DNA of 38,418 bases from Verrucomicrobiota bacterium (GTDB lineage: Bacteria; Verrucomicrobiota; Verrucomicrobiia; Limisphaerales; UBA1100), in assembly GCA_030747505.1 (NCBI GenBank), contig JASLKQ010000027.1, positions 1-38,418 of the forward strand. The letters run 5' to 3'. Of this stretch, positions 14,923-24,900 are shown piece by piece. Within the stretch, counting starts at the first letter, position 1. Every line of letters begins with the position of its first letter. The notes under the pieces are model-generated. The model did not search any database. It was not told the DNA's origin and saw nothing but the letters and a program-made list of their open reading frames with translations. The translations under genes and the position numbers were made by a program.

Positions 14923-16950
14923 TTACTTCCGGTATTGATCGTAGACCTTGATCGTTTTCTTGAATTTTTTCCCGGATTTCTTGGCCTCCTGCGTCTGGGC
15001 CTTGACGTCAGTATCAATCCAGTGGAGGTGAAACTCCTCCATGTCACGGCTTTGCCGAACATTGAACCCTTCAGGCCACTTTACCCAACGCCAGTACCCA
15101 ACACGGTACCATGGCTTGGCCCAGGCGGGAATAAAACCGGCGTGGTCATGCAATCTCTGGATGAGATCATGAGAGAGTTCGGTAATCTCCTCAAGTCCCT
15201 CAGCCTCACGGTACTGTTTGATGCGCCTATCTAGCTCGCGATTCGCTGTCAGGGTGGAGTTATTCGTGTCGGGCTTGGGGGTAATCCCTTTGCGCAATGA
15301 TCCATCAGCTTTATATAGTTTATCCCCCTCTTCTACATAGGCGTTATAAGAATGGTACGGCTCAAAAAAGCGCGGGTATAATTCCACTGAATTATTCAAC
15401 CCTCCGAATGATATTTCATGCTGTTTTTCATTGGTCTTCTTCCAGCCAGCAGTAAGCTCAAGCATTTCAATATTTAATTCTACGCCGGCCTTTTTTGCTT
15501 CTTGTTGCAAAACCGTGAGCAGAGAAGAAAAACGCTTGTAGCCCGTTGTTATGGTGAAGGAGAGTCGTTTGCCGGTGCCATTTTGAAGTATGCCATCGGC
15601 ACCTCGTTTGGAAAATCCAGCCTTGGCAAAGGCGACTCCAGCCTTCTCAACGGAAAACTCGCGAGCTTTTACCTTTGGATTACTCCGCCCTCCATATCCG
15701 TCTGCAACTGTCTGCATCCGTTCGAAATCGCCGTGAAATATCTCCTTATTCACCAAATCCCAATTCATTGAGTAATGCAACCCTTGGCGTATGTCCTGAT
15801 TATCCAAAAGGGGCTTTGAACAGTTGATTCGCAAAGCCCATGTCGGCCTGGGGATGTCATTATAGAACTGGGCTTTATGAATATAGCCATTTTCAACCTC
15901 CGGATCATCATTGGGTAGTTTATCGTACCAGTACTCAGGCAAACTCAAGCCGTGCCAATCCAGCTCTCCTTTCCTAAAAAGCTCAAACACCTTGGCCGGT
16001 TCACGAACAACCGTGACACGAATCTTCTCCGGGTTGAAACGGTTCTTATAGAACTTCTTTTTATCCGCCCACCAGTTAACAACGCGTGTGAGGGTGATGG
16101 CCACTCCATCATTAATGTTTTCCTTTCTCACCTCATAAGGTCCGGCGGTGGGCTCAAACTCCCACTGGTAATCCTTCAGAAAATCCTCATCAAGCTCCTC
16201 ATAATGGTGTTCTGGAACCGGGCGAATAGCCGCCTTGGTGATGACATCAGGCTTTGCCTTGTAATAGGTAATTGAGAGGGTCCGCGTATTATACAAGGTA
16301 ATATTAAGGAACTTCTTGTCATCATAATAATCATTATACCAGGGAGCTTTTATATGCTTGCTGCGCATGAAATAGAAATGGAAGAAAAAGTCTGTTACCT
16401 GAACCGGCTCCCCATCCGAATAACGAGCATCCGGATCCAGCTCAAAAAAGACCGTTTTTCTGTCATCACCCACTGCCCAACGCTTGGCAATTGCGGGAAT
16501 ATACCCGTCTGTTTCAGGATGCTCATGTACCAGCGCAAAGGCATTGTTATCAAGAATATGACGTCTGAATGAACCACTGGCATCGGGGCCAACAAACCGC
16601 AACGTGCGGGGCCAATCGCCTGTGTACTGGTTCATCGTCCCACCTTGCTTGGCATCTGGAGAACTGAAAACGGGTTCATCGAGACCATCCTTCCATTTCA
16701 GGTTATCCGGTATATCTTCAGTCTTTTTGACGGAAAAAAACTTTGGCGAGGCTTCATAAAAGTCCTTCACTTCTTCAACTGAAGCCAGCTCCACGGGCCC
16801 CAATTCCACAGATGCGGTTACTTTCGGTTTTCCGCTGCCTCCACCCGATTCATTCGGAGCATTGTCTTTAGACTTACCGCAACCCCAAAAAATGGAAGCC
16901 ATTGAGAGGGTCAGCATTAAAGCCCCAATCTGATTTATTGTTTTCTTCAT
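14923..16950 (-). CDS. Peptide ABC transporter substrate-binding lipoprotein (SBP family 5)
   Basis: 675 residues. [29 protein letters not shown] is a lipoprotein signal; Cys in the WGC box would be lipidated. The mature part follows the family 5 extracellular solute-binding layout: [75 protein letters not shown], and [25 protein letters not shown], with a long YejA-like C-terminal lobe. It is larger than OppA/DppA and nearer YejA in length and in having two YejB/YejE-like permeases beside it. It would deliver oligopeptides or peptide-like compounds. It starts 2 bases after the yejE-like stop. The real substrate is unknown. Confidence 0.9.
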   Translation of the reverse strand: MKKTINQIGALMLTLSMASIFWGCGKSKDNAPNESGGGSGKPKVTASVELGPVELASVEEVKDFYEASPKFFSVKKTEDIPDNLKWKDGLDEPVFSSPDAKQGGTMNQYTGDWPRTLRFVGPDASGSFRRHILDNNAFALVHEHPETDGYIPAIAKRWAVGDDRKTVFFELDPDARYSDGEPVQVTDFFFHFYFMRSKHIKAPWYNDYYDDKKFLNITLYNTRTLSITYYKAKPDVITKAAIRPVPEHHYEELDEDFLKDYQWEFEPTAGPYEVRKENINDGVAITLTRVVNWWADKKKFYKNRFNPEKIRVTVVREPAKVFELFRKGELDWHGLSLPEYWYDKLPNDDPEVENGYIHKAQFYNDIPRPTWALRINCSKPLLDNQDIRQGLHYSMNWDLVNKEIFHGDFERMQTVADGYGGRSNPKVKAREFSVEKAGVAFAKAGFSKRGADGILQNGTGKRLSFTITTGYKRFSSLLTVLQQEAKKAGVELNIEMLELTAGWKKTNEKQHEISFGGLNNSVELYPRFFEPYHSYNAYVEEGDKLYKADGSLRKGITPKPDTNNSTLTANRELDRRIKQYREAEGLEEITELSHDLIQRLHDHAGFIPAWAKPWYRVGYWRWVKWPEGFNVRQSRDMEEFHLHWIDTDVKAQTQEAKKSGKKFKKTIKVYDQYRK

Positions 16951-16952
16951 AT

Positions 16953-18083
16953 CTATTCGTAAGTTGAAAATTTCTTGGGATCAAAGGCTTCCCGGACCGC
17001 CTCGCCAATGAACGTCACCATTGTCAGTACCAAAAATATCGCCGTCAACGCCGAACCAATAATCCATGGCTTTTTCTGTATATACTCCTGCCCAAGACGC
17101 AATTGATGGCCCCAGCTGGGGGTGCCTTCAGGCAAACCAAAATTCAGGAAATCCAGAGCGGTTACCGAGGAGATTGCCGCAGCAACGGTAAAGGGAAGAA
17201 ACGTAACGAGCGTGGATACTGTATTGGGCAATAAGTGACAGAAAACGATTCGCAAGGGCCCTGCCCCCAATAATATGGCCGCGGAAACATAATCGCGGGC
17301 CTTTTCCTTGTAAGTGGAAGCCCTCATGTAATAGGTCATGCTCGTCCAGCTGAAAACAACCATGATGGCCAAAAGCATTAAAACTCGCGTCACCATGCCC
17401 ACTTTACTCGGCAAAACCGAAACCATGATCATTACCATGTAAAGAAATGGAATGTTCGCCCAAATTTCCACCACCCGCAACCCGAGTAGATCCGTCAACC
17501 CACCAAAGTATCCCATTAAGCAACCCAAAGCCGAGCCGATGAGGAAGACCATGAAGGTGAACCCCAATGCAAAAAGCATCACAATTCGAAAACCATAAAA
17601 AAGCCGTGCGGCAATATCCCGCCCAGCATCGTCAGTGCCCAAATAGTGTTTATGCTCACGACTGGGAGCAGCGAGCTTCCCAACTCCTTCTGAAAAGTTT
17701 GGCTTGTAGGGGTCGTATGGAATGATCGGCATAACCAACCAACCTTCTCCACTCCCATCATTCCATTTATTCTGTAAACCACGATAATTAACCGGATAAC
17801 CATAGGGCTGACCATCCCCATCCATTTCCATCCCGAAAAATTTTCCTGTGCGAGGAATCTTTGGGGTGTAAATCCATTTTACGGGATAGGTGTCGGCCAG
17901 AGCCGGGAAATACCAGTTTCCATTATAACGAACGATCAATGCCTGATCGTTGACGATTAATTCACCAAAGAGTGAAATAAAAAGTGTTACCCCCAGCAAA
18001 ATAAACGACCAGTAGCCTCGCTTGATCGACTGAAACCGTTTGAGCTTCCGTCTGGTAAGGGGATTGAGTTTCCAGAGTGCCAT
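16953..18083 (-). CDS. Peptide ABC transporter permease, YejE/OppC-like
   Basis: 376 residues. One membrane helix near 25-45 (WSFILLGVTLFISLFGELIV) is followed by a large periplasmic insert of about 110 residues, then HYLGTDDAGRDIAARLFYGFRI, the signature preceding the five-helix BPD_transp_1 domain, with the ATPase-coupling EAA-like loop around KEKARDYVSAAILLGAGPLRIVFCHLLPN. The long insert and the order of genes match the YejE subgroup rather than plain DppC. It forms the inner-membrane channel with the YejB-like subunit encoded 6 bases upstream. An AGAG sequence near the ATG may serve as a weak ribosome site. Confidence 0.9.
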   Translation of the reverse strand: MALWKLNPLTRRKLKRFQSIKRGYWSFILLGVTLFISLFGELIVNDQALIVRYNGNWYFPALADTYPVKWIYTPKIPRTGKFFGMEMDGDGQPYGYPVNYRGLQNKWNDGSGEGWLVMPIIPYDPYKPNFSEGVGKLAAPSREHKHYLGTDDAGRDIAARLFYGFRIVMLFALGFTFMVFLIGSALGCLMGYFGGLTDLLGLRVVEIWANIPFLYMVMIMVSVLPSKVGMVTRVLMLLAIMVVFSWTSMTYYMRASTYKEKARDYVSAAILLGAGPLRIVFCHLLPNTVSTLVTFLPFTVAAAISSVTALDFLNFGLPEGTPSWGHQLRLGQEYIQKKPWIIGSALTAIFLVLTMVTFIGEAVREAFDPKKFSTYE

Positions 18084-18089
18084 AATCTC

Positions 18090-19355
18090 TTATTCAAATC
18101 TTACCCGTGGATCCACCAATGCCATTAGAAAATCCGAAATAATATTCCCTATCAACATTAATAGAGCCGATAGCATCAAGACTCCCATCACCACCGGGAA
18201 ATCCCGGTCAATGATGGCGTTAAAACCAAGCAAACCAAACCCGTTAATGTCAAAAATCTTTTCAATAAGAAATGAACCAGCAACAAAAAGGGTCACCTGA
18301 TGCCCCAAATTGGTTGCAATAGGAATAAGGGAATTTCGAAGTGCATGACGCCGAAGTGCATCCTTATAAGCAACCCCCTTGGAGAGGGCTGTCCTCATAT
18401 AGTCAGCGGCCAAATTATCCATCAAATGGTTTTTCATTAACATGGTAAGAAATGCAAAACCGCCGACCAGATAAGCACACAGAGGGAGCGCCGAATGATG
18501 AAAAACGTCTTTCACTTTTTCAGAGAACGACAAGTCATCAAATTCAATACTGGTAAAACCCGATGCTGGAAACCACTCATTATTTACCGCACAAAAGAGG
18601 ATCAATAAAAATCCCAGAACATAACCTGGCACAGCGTAACCCATAAAAATTAAAACAGAGGTGCCGTTATCAAACCAGCTATTGTGTTTAACGGCCTTAA
18701 AGAAGCCAAGAGGAATGCACACGGCATACAAGATAATGACCGTCATCACCCCGAAAAATGTTGAAACCGGCAAGCGCTGCCAAATTACCTCTTCAACAGG
18801 CTTCCCGTAACGAAAGGACCTACCCAAATCCCCCTGAATGAGCCCTGAATGCTCCTCTCTATACACTTCCACACGTAAAGACCCATCTTTAGCGTTTGGC
18901 TTTGGGTCCAGCGGTCTCCACTCCCAGTTGCCGGCAAACTCACCAACATTAGTCAATATAACCCTGCCCGAATCATCCTGCTCCAATCGCATCCGTTTCT
19001 TCTTGGGCTCACCTTCTACAAGACGAATACGGACACTGGCTTTTGTCTCCCCTGGAGCAAACTCAACCTCCCTGTGGGATTTCTCCCGTGGAAGTATTCC
19101 CAACCAGATTAGATATGAGGTTCCTATTGGCTTATCCAGGCCGTAGTACCTTTCGAGGTCTTTTCTCTGTTCTTCATCCAGTAACCCCGTATCGGCCTGC
19201 CCGCCCCCACTTTCCTCACTAACCTGCTGCATCTGCATCATGGCCTGTTCGATGGGCCCCCCGGGGGCCATTCTTGTAACCAGAAATACCACGAACGAAA
19301 TGCCCAGCATCGTGGGAAAGATCAAAAGAAAACGCCTGATGAAATAGTCGCGCAT
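18090..19355 (-). CDS. Peptide ABC transporter permease, YejB/OppB-like
   Basis: From the ATG at 19355 the protein is 421 residues and starts MRDYFIRRFLLIFPTMLGISFVVFLVTRMAPGGPIEQ, the typical YejB opening including APGGP. A roughly 150-residue extracytoplasmic insert follows, with GDLGRSFRYGKPVEEVIWQRLPVS introducing the transport domain. The EAA-type loop is DYMRTALSKGVAYKDALRRHALRNSLIPIATNLG. The track's 20-residue N-terminal extension (MRFGWQYVLTLANLLTCFHG) is unlikely since families start at the 'YxxRRxLL' segment. First gene of the importer operon; the roughly 100 bases between it and mqnD form a divergent promoter region without boxes I could assign. Confidence 0.9.
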   Translation of the reverse strand: MRDYFIRRFLLIFPTMLGISFVVFLVTRMAPGGPIEQAMMQMQQVSEESGGGQADTGLLDEEQRKDLERYYGLDKPIGTSYLIWLGILPREKSHREVEFAPGETKASVRIRLVEGEPKKKRMRLEQDDSGRVILTNVGEFAGNWEWRPLDPKPNAKDGSLRVEVYREEHSGLIQGDLGRSFRYGKPVEEVIWQRLPVSTFFGVMTVIILYAVCIPLGFFKAVKHNSWFDNGTSVLIFMGYAVPGYVLGFLLILFCAVNNEWFPASGFTSIEFDDLSFSEKVKDVFHHSALPLCAYLVGGFAFLTMLMKNHLMDNLAADYMRTALSKGVAYKDALRRHALRNSLIPIATNLGHQVTLFVAGSFLIEKIFDINGFGLLGFNAIIDRDFPVVMGVLMLSALLMLIGNIISDFLMALVDPRVRFE

Positions 19356-19454
19356 ACCGTGAAAACAGGTGAGTAAATTGGCTAAAGTGAGGACGTATTG
19401 CCAGCCAAAACGCAATCGACATTAGGCAAGCTTTTGCGCAATCCTCGTGGGCAG

Positions 19455-20300
19455 ATGCAAAAGCTCACTCTCGGCCACTCGCCTGACCCTGACGATGCGT
19501 TCATGTTTTATTCTCTGGCTGAAAACCTAATCGATCAACAGGGCTATGAATTTGAGCATATACTGCAGGATATTCAGACCCTCAACGAACGTGCCACACG
19601 CGGTGAACTGGATATTACTGCCATCAGCATCCATGCCTACGCCTATGTAAGTGAACAATATGCCCTGCTGCCCAGCGGAGCGAGCATGGGAGATGGCTAT
19701 GGGCCGATGCTGGTAGCCAAACAGCAGATATCAAAGAAGGATATCTTCGACAAAAAAATCGCTATCCCCGGTGAGATGACCAGTGCGTTTCTGGCACTGC
19801 AATTATGGCTCGGTCAATCTAAAGAGAATTTGAACTATATTGTAGTACCCTTCGATGAAATCTTTAATGCAGTCAATTCAGCCCAAGCTGATGTAGGACT
19901 GATTATTCACGAAGGTCAGTTAACCTACGAAAACGAAGGCCTAATTTGCTGTGCTGACCTCGGGGTATGGTGGGGTGAGGAAAACGACGGACTACCCCTG
20001 CCCCTGGGGGGGAATGTAATTCACAGACGCATTGCACGAGCCGAACGCAAAAGGATAAGTGATCTTCTTACCAAAAGCATACAGTATAGCCTCGATCATA
20101 GAACTGAAGCCGTGAAACATGCCCTGCAGTATGCCCGCGACATGGGAATAGAACTGGCAGACGAATTCGTGGGCATGTACGTAAACCACTGGACACTCGA
20201 TTACGGTGAAAAAGGGCGAGAGACCATAAAGCGTTTCCTTGGTCGCGCTCATGAGGCGGGTCTCATCCCTCACCGGCAGGAACTTGAATTTGTGGCATGA
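19455..20300 (+). CDS. mqnD: 1,4-dihydroxy-6-naphthoate synthase (futalosine menaquinone pathway)
   Basis: 281 residues from the ATG at 19455. It begins MQKLTLGHSPDPDDAFMFYSLAENLID, the MqnD-type ligand loop, and carries GELDITAISIHAYAYV, LLPSGASMGDGYGPMLVA and the diagnostic VGLIIHEGQLTYENEGL, whose His is the presumed catalytic residue in MqnD. The enzyme converts cyclic dehypoxanthine futalosine to 1,4-dihydroxy-6-naphthoate. This implies menaquinone made by the futalosine route; no other mqn genes are in the window. The track's start at 19398 adds 19 non-conserved residues. Its stop overlaps the next gene as ATGATG, pointing to coupled translation. Confidence 0.92.
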   Translation: MQKLTLGHSPDPDDAFMFYSLAENLIDQQGYEFEHILQDIQTLNERATRGELDITAISIHAYAYVSEQYALLPSGASMGDGYGPMLVAKQQISKKDIFDKKIAIPGEMTSAFLALQLWLGQSKENLNYIVVPFDEIFNAVNSAQADVGLIIHEGQLTYENEGLICCADLGVWWGEENDGLPLPLGGNVIHRRIARAERKRISDLLTKSIQYSLDHRTEAVKHALQYARDMGIELADEFVGMYVNHWTLDYGEKGRETIKRFLGRAHEAGLIPHRQELEFVA

Positions 20301-21484
20301 TGAAATATCGGCGCTTTGGGAAAACAGATCTGAAAATGCCCGTGTTCTCCTGTGGAGGTATGCGCTACCAGCACAAATGGAATGATGTCGAATGGAAGGA
20401 GGTTCCCGTTGAAGGCCAAAAGAATCTGGAAGACACCATCCACCGGGCAGTTGAGCTGGGTATCAATCATATTGAAACCGCCCGTGGATACGGATCATCT
20501 GAGATGCAACTGGGCCCAGTTCTGCAGCAGTTCCCTCGTGAGGATATAATCGTACAAACCAAGGTGGCTCCATTCAAAACAGCCAGGGAGTTCCTTGATA
20601 CCTTTAATACTTCAATGGACCACCTAAAGCTGGACCATGTAGATCTCCTTTCTCTTCATGGGATCAATAACCAGGAATTGTTAGACTGGTCCCTACAGGA
20701 AAATGGCTGCCTTGACGCCGCCCGGTGGCTTCAGAAAGAAGGACGGTGCAAACACGTGGGATTCTCCACCCATGCGACCACCGATATTATCCTTAAAACA
20801 ATTGAAAGCGATCTTTTCGATTATGTGAATCTACACTGGTATTTCGTTAATGACCTTAATTGGCCCGCAGTAGAGGCAGCAGAAGAACGGGACATGGGTG
20901 TCTTTATTATCAGCCCTAACGATAAAGGGGGGAAATTATATAACCCACCACCTAAACTAACTGATCTCTGCAAACCACTACATCCCATGCAGTTTAACGC
21001 ACTATACTGCCTGAATCGGCCACAAGTGCATACGCTCAGCTGCGGGGCAGCGAAACCCAGTGACTTTGATTGTCATATTGAGACCCTGAAGTATTATGAA
21101 AATATCGGTCCAGTTATTACAGGAATTGAAGAAAGTCTTCGCAATGAAATGGACAAAGTGCTCGGCGCAAACTGGTGCTCCAATTGGCACAAAGACCTGC
21201 CACATTACGTGGACGTACCGGGTGAAGTAAACATCATGGAAATTCTTCGCCTATGGACCTATGCAAAAAGTCTCGACCTCGTGGAATGGGGGAAGATGCG
21301 TTACAATCTACTGGGCCAAGGCGATCACTGGTTTCCCGGCGAACATGTCTCAAAACTGGATGTGAAAAAAGTCACCCCTTCCATCAAAGGCAGCCCCTTT
21401 GCCGATCTCATTCCCGATATCTTGGATGAAGCCCATATCCTAATGCATGATCAGGAGCAAAAAAGACTGAGCGAATCGGAATAA
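20297..21484 (+). CDS. Aldo/keto reductase-family protein with degenerate Fe-S tail
   Basis: 395 residues. MMKYRRFGKTDLKMPVFSCGGMRY and INHIETARGYGSSEMQLGPVL are aldo/keto reductase features; the Tyr of ARGYG and Lys of IVQTKVAP match catalytic positions, while the usual Asp of DTAxxYG is Glu. The barrel continues through HVDLLSLHGIN, RCKHVGFSTHA and NLHWYFV. After about residue 290, where relatives with a ferredoxin-like C-terminus carry a CxxCxxC...C cluster and CP.GI.IP, this protein has ANWCSNWHKDLPHYVDVPGEVNIMEILRLW: the spacing and IP-like VPGEVNI remain but most cysteines are gone. It starts within the mqnD stop codon. Substrate unknown; co-occurrence with mqnD may be operonic convenience. 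Confidence 0.85.
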   Translation: MMKYRRFGKTDLKMPVFSCGGMRYQHKWNDVEWKEVPVEGQKNLEDTIHRAVELGINHIETARGYGSSEMQLGPVLQQFPREDIIVQTKVAPFKTAREFLDTFNTSMDHLKLDHVDLLSLHGINNQELLDWSLQENGCLDAARWLQKEGRCKHVGFSTHATTDIILKTIESDLFDYVNLHWYFVNDLNWPAVEAAEERDMGVFIISPNDKGGKLYNPPPKLTDLCKPLHPMQFNALYCLNRPQVHTLSCGAAKPSDFDCHIETLKYYENIGPVITGIEESLRNEMDKVLGANWCSNWHKDLPHYVDVPGEVNIMEILRLWTYAKSLDLVEWGKMRYNLLGQGDHWFPGEHVSKLDVKKVTPSIKGSPFADLIPDILDEAHILMHDQEQKRLSESE

Positions 21485-21487
21485 AAC

Positions 21488-22081
21488 TTATTTTTTGCCG
21501 GCCCCATCCTTCTTGGGGGCACTGAGGTTCAACTGCTTGAGCACTTCCTCAGTCAAATCGTTCCCATCTACACTGAAAACCACAATCGGAGCGATGGCTG
21601 CTGATTGTGCAGATTTATCCAGAACATGAGTGTACCCTTTAGCCTTGGCTTTTACCGCAACAACCTGCTGGATTTCTTCTATGATTCCTTTGCGCACCTT
21701 GCGCAATTCAAGTTCGAGATCCTGCCGCGCCGAGTTTTGCGCACTTTGTATTGACTGTTGAAGTTGCTGAAACGCTCTCTGCTTATCTGCCACCTGCTGC
21801 TGACGCTTGGCTTTTTCCGCCGAAGTAAGGTTAGGGTCACTTAACCTCTGCACCATCCGCTGTAACGCCTCCCCTTCCTTACGCAGTTCTGTATTATACT
21901 TCTCAATTTTTCCGCGATTATCCTCCTGCTTCTTCTTCAGCTTCTCGTACTCCTGATCCTTCTTCCAATAACCATCATACACCTTGTCCAGGCTAATAGT
22001 TGCTATCGTTACCGCCGATTTTACCTGAGCTATTGCAGCCTGAGTAAAAAACACAAGAATAACTGTTATGATAAATCTCAT
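21488..22081 (-). CDS. skp: Periplasmic OmpH/Skp-like chaperone
   Basis: 197 residues from the ATG at 22081 which has a clear GAAGG seven bases upstream; the track's start at 22096 is also ATG and overlaps the bamA stop (TAATG) but lacks one. MRFIITVILVFFTQAAIAQ is a signal peptide. The mature part, AVTIATISLDKVYDGYWKKDQEY followed by long helical KKQEDNRGKIEKYNTELRKE... and FSVDGNDLTEEVLKQLN at the end, follows the Skp plan of a small core and coiled-coil tentacles, with the family-typical GYTHVLDKSA. It would escort unfolded outer-membrane proteins to BamA, whose gene is immediately upstream. Confidence 0.88.
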   Translation of the reverse strand: MRFIITVILVFFTQAAIAQVKSAVTIATISLDKVYDGYWKKDQEYEKLKKKQEDNRGKIEKYNTELRKEGEALQRMVQRLSDPNLTSAEKAKRQQQVADKQRAFQQLQQSIQSAQNSARQDLELELRKVRKGIIEEIQQVVAVKAKAKGYTHVLDKSAQSAAIAPIVVFSVDGNDLTEEVLKQLNLSAPKKDGAGKK

Positions 22082-22095
22082 AGTACCTTCTCTCA

Positions 22096-24900
22096 TTAGA
22101 ATGTCGTCGTGTAGCCCATATTAATATTAAAGCGGCCGCCCCCTCCATTATGACCATCATCGGTAAGCGGTATCGCATAATCAATCCTGACAGGACCTAA
22201 AAATGGAATCTGCAAAACAAAACCCACGCCGAAATCATCATTATAGTTACCCAAGGCAAAATCGTAGGAACCTGCATTAACCACGCCAACATCATAAAAC
22301 GTAGCTACCCGAAGCATTTCAATAGGAGTTTGAACGCTGTACTGAACAGTGGCATGCACCATGGTGTTGCCGCCCAAGTAATCTCCTGCACTACCGCGCG
22401 GGCCTACCTCACGATAATCATAACCCCTTAAATTCCTCGATCCGCCCAATGTATTGCGATAGAGATAAGGTACCTTTTGACCACTTTCAGTACTATCGAC
22501 GACCCCTGCCTGTGTCAGGAACTCAATGTTGTGTCCTTCACGTAAGCCCTGAAAATACCAAGCACTTTTCAAATGTACGCTGTAAAAATCCTTTTCGCTA
22601 CCAAGGGAGCTAGGAGCATAATCCAAATCCGCCGACGAGCGCTGACCTTTAGTCGGAATAATTCCACCACCGCGAGTGTCATACGTAAGCCCAGTCCCAA
22701 CCATTGATATCAGACTGTTACCTTTCTCCGCCAGCAGTTCAGTAGATGCAGTATTCTTCATGTCCACCAATCCAACATCTTCAATCGTATAATTCACTCG
22801 CCCCCGAAAAGATTCATTGCCGAACATCGCCCGTTCCAGCCCCAGCCGAACACCCGTCTCCTCAACGTCAAATTTCTCGTGGAAATACTGAGACTCCTTT
22901 GTGTATATACTTGTCGTAAACCTGAGTTTTCTTCCCATTAACCATGGCTCCTCGAAATCCAATTCATGATTATTTATTTGTCCGCCTGCGGTAGTCTTGA
23001 GTCGCACTTTCTGCCCCCCTCCCTGCAGAAAATATGGTCTTCGCCAGCGCATAATATCAAAATTCTCCTGAGCAACAATAACATGGGCAAAAGCGCCATA
23101 GTCCGTACTAAAACCGCCGCCAACCTGAAATCGACCTGTATTTTGCTCCTTAACCGAAACAACAAGATTTTCCGTGGTTGAGCCGGGCTCCTGCTCACTG
23201 TACTCAGGAGCAGTTCTCACGCTACTAAACAATCTCAATCCTTCAATTCGACGCCTACTGTTCTCCATTTTTCCTGTATCGAAGGGCTCCCCTGGAGAAA
23301 TCGACAACTCACGCCGTATCACAAAATCTTTGGTTTTTGCATTGCCTTCAATCTTGACCAATCCAACATTCACAGGGTTGCGATCCCATTTTAGGTTACC
23401 TTTATCATCCTCATCCTCAAAAAAGTGATCCCCTTCAACGATCTCAAAAAGAAGGTTTATCGTATCATTCTTGAGATCTGTCGTTTTCTGTACGGCAACG
23501 GCCGCATCGATAAACGCACGCCGACCATAAGCATCCTCTACAATCTCTTGATCAGAATCTCCTGGGTCTTCAGCCCTTATATGACCCGGACGGAACACCT
23601 CCCCTTCCTTGAGCGACAACATGTTACGCAAAACTTCCGGAACTATGACTGGCTTGAATTCTGGAAACTGCGTTCTGTTTACCTCCTGAAATTTCCCATT
23701 AACTCTCTGACCATACTTAAAACCCAAAGCACCCACCTTATACTGAGGCCCTTCTGCAATAGAAAACACAAAAGGAACCCGATCCATTTCGTCCATATAA
23801 TCCTCAAATTCATCTTCGGCATCATCAAGACCATCTTCGGCATCATCAAGTTTTGATTCTGCTGTATCCACCAAGCTCTCCAACTCGGACTCATTATCCC
23901 CTTCATCCTTGTCGTCCAGCCTGCGCTCTGCCCTGCTTAAATCATCAACAGCCTTTGAGTGCGCTCTGCGGGCATTGAACAGGCTCGCGCGCAATTCCTT
24001 GTATTCCGGCGAGTCCAACACCTTGTCAGCACCATTTGAAATATCAATATTCACGTCAAGATACCCTCGATCGCGATAGAACCTTTCTAGCCGCTCGATA
24101 TCTTCCTGATATTCCCGTGGCTTTAATCGACCATCATCCAAAAACCATGAAACCGGATTATACCATGAACGACGTTGACGTATCTTGACATATTTTTTTA
24201 ATTCCTTCTCACTGAAACTCAATGGCTTTCCCGAGGTTGACTCAAAGACCAATGCACCTCGGTCAATTTTGAATTTTTCACCCTCATTGATAATATACCA
24301 AACTGAAGCACCAACTCGCACACCTTTTACTTTTACAGGGTAAAATCCCTTCTTGAGGTATTGCTCTTCCAGAACCTTTTCATCGGAATGCTTGCGGGCA
24401 TCATTATATTGCTGCCCTTTAACCAACTTAAGCTCTTTGCGCAGTTTTGATTCCTTTATGGTGAGATATTCTGAGTCCATCAAAAAAGCGGTGTCCTCAT
24501 TGTCGGCAATAGATTCTCTCAATCCCAATCTCTTACCATGGAGCCATAATTTTATGTCTGTAACCATTGGAAACGCCCGCACCTTGAAAACCAGCCTTAT
24601 TCCATCCGGACCATCCTTTTCGTATTGCACTTGCACATCCTCAAATCGCCCTGTCTTCATCAACCTGACTATATCCTGATTCACCCGCGCTGCTGTGATA
24701 TCGCCTTTTTCTTTGTCGACTACATAATCATCACCTTTTTTTATCCGAATATTATTATATATATATCCTTCAGACACATTACCCAAACCGGAGACTTCGA
24801 CCTTAATATCAGTAATACTACTGTCTTTCTGGGCAAAAAGATGAGTGCTTGCCATTAAACTGAACAAAAAAACCAAGTTAAATATATGTCTATTAATCAT
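22096..24900 (-). CDS. bamA: Outer membrane assembly factor BamA (Omp85), acidic insertion in POTRA region
   Basis: 934 residues from ATG 24900, overlapping the dnaB end by 8 bases. MINRHIFNLVFLFSLMASTHLFAQ is the signal peptide. POTRA-type repeats follow: ITDIKVEVSGLGNVSEGYI, a second with KELKLVKGQQYNDARKHSDEKVLEEQYLKKGFYPVKV, and later VNVGLVKIEGNAKTKDFVIRRELSISPGEPFD. The barrel runs from about 590 to the end, with GGGFSTDYGAF, the long loop region NLRGYDYREVGPRG (VRGF-type motif) and a C-terminal aromatic Phe (MGYTTTF). Residues about 290-374 form a Lys/Asp/Glu-rich insertion (RAERRLDDKDEG..., LDDAEDGLDDAEDEFED) between GYLDVNIDI and FVFSIAEGPQYKVG, where a POTRA strand-loop-strand would otherwise be short. 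It inserts beta-barrel proteins into the outer membrane. Confidence 0.93.
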   Translation of the reverse strand: MINRHIFNLVFLFSLMASTHLFAQKDSSITDIKVEVSGLGNVSEGYIYNNIRIKKGDDYVVDKEKGDITAARVNQDIVRLMKTGRFEDVQVQYEKDGPDGIRLVFKVRAFPMVTDIKLWLHGKRLGLRESIADNEDTAFLMDSEYLTIKESKLRKELKLVKGQQYNDARKHSDEKVLEEQYLKKGFYPVKVKGVRVGASVWYIINEGEKFKIDRGALVFESTSGKPLSFSEKELKKYVKIRQRRSWYNPVSWFLDDGRLKPREYQEDIERLERFYRDRGYLDVNIDISNGADKVLDSPEYKELRASLFNARRAHSKAVDDLSRAERRLDDKDEGDNESELESLVDTAESKLDDAEDGLDDAEDEFEDYMDEMDRVPFVFSIAEGPQYKVGALGFKYGQRVNGKFQEVNRTQFPEFKPVIVPEVLRNMLSLKEGEVFRPGHIRAEDPGDSDQEIVEDAYGRRAFIDAAVAVQKTTDLKNDTINLLFEIVEGDHFFEDEDDKGNLKWDRNPVNVGLVKIEGNAKTKDFVIRRELSISPGEPFDTGKMENSRRRIEGLRLFSSVRTAPEYSEQEPGSTTENLVVSVKEQNTGRFQVGGGFSTDYGAFAHVIVAQENFDIMRWRRPYFLQGGGQKVRLKTTAGGQINNHELDFEEPWLMGRKLRFTTSIYTKESQYFHEKFDVEETGVRLGLERAMFGNESFRGRVNYTIEDVGLVDMKNTASTELLAEKGNSLISMVGTGLTYDTRGGGIIPTKGQRSSADLDYAPSSLGSEKDFYSVHLKSAWYFQGLREGHNIEFLTQAGVVDSTESGQKVPYLYRNTLGGSRNLRGYDYREVGPRGSAGDYLGGNTMVHATVQYSVQTPIEMLRVATFYDVGVVNAGSYDFALGNYNDDFGVGFVLQIPFLGPVRIDYAIPLTDDGHNGGGGRFNINMGYTTTF
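23811..23850. repeat. 21-base tandem repeat within bamA
   Basis: CATCTTCGGCATCATCAAG occurs at 23811 and again at 23832 with a 21-base period. On the minus strand it codes a repeated DDAEDGL-like heptad in the acidic insertion of BamA. Confidence 0.85.
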
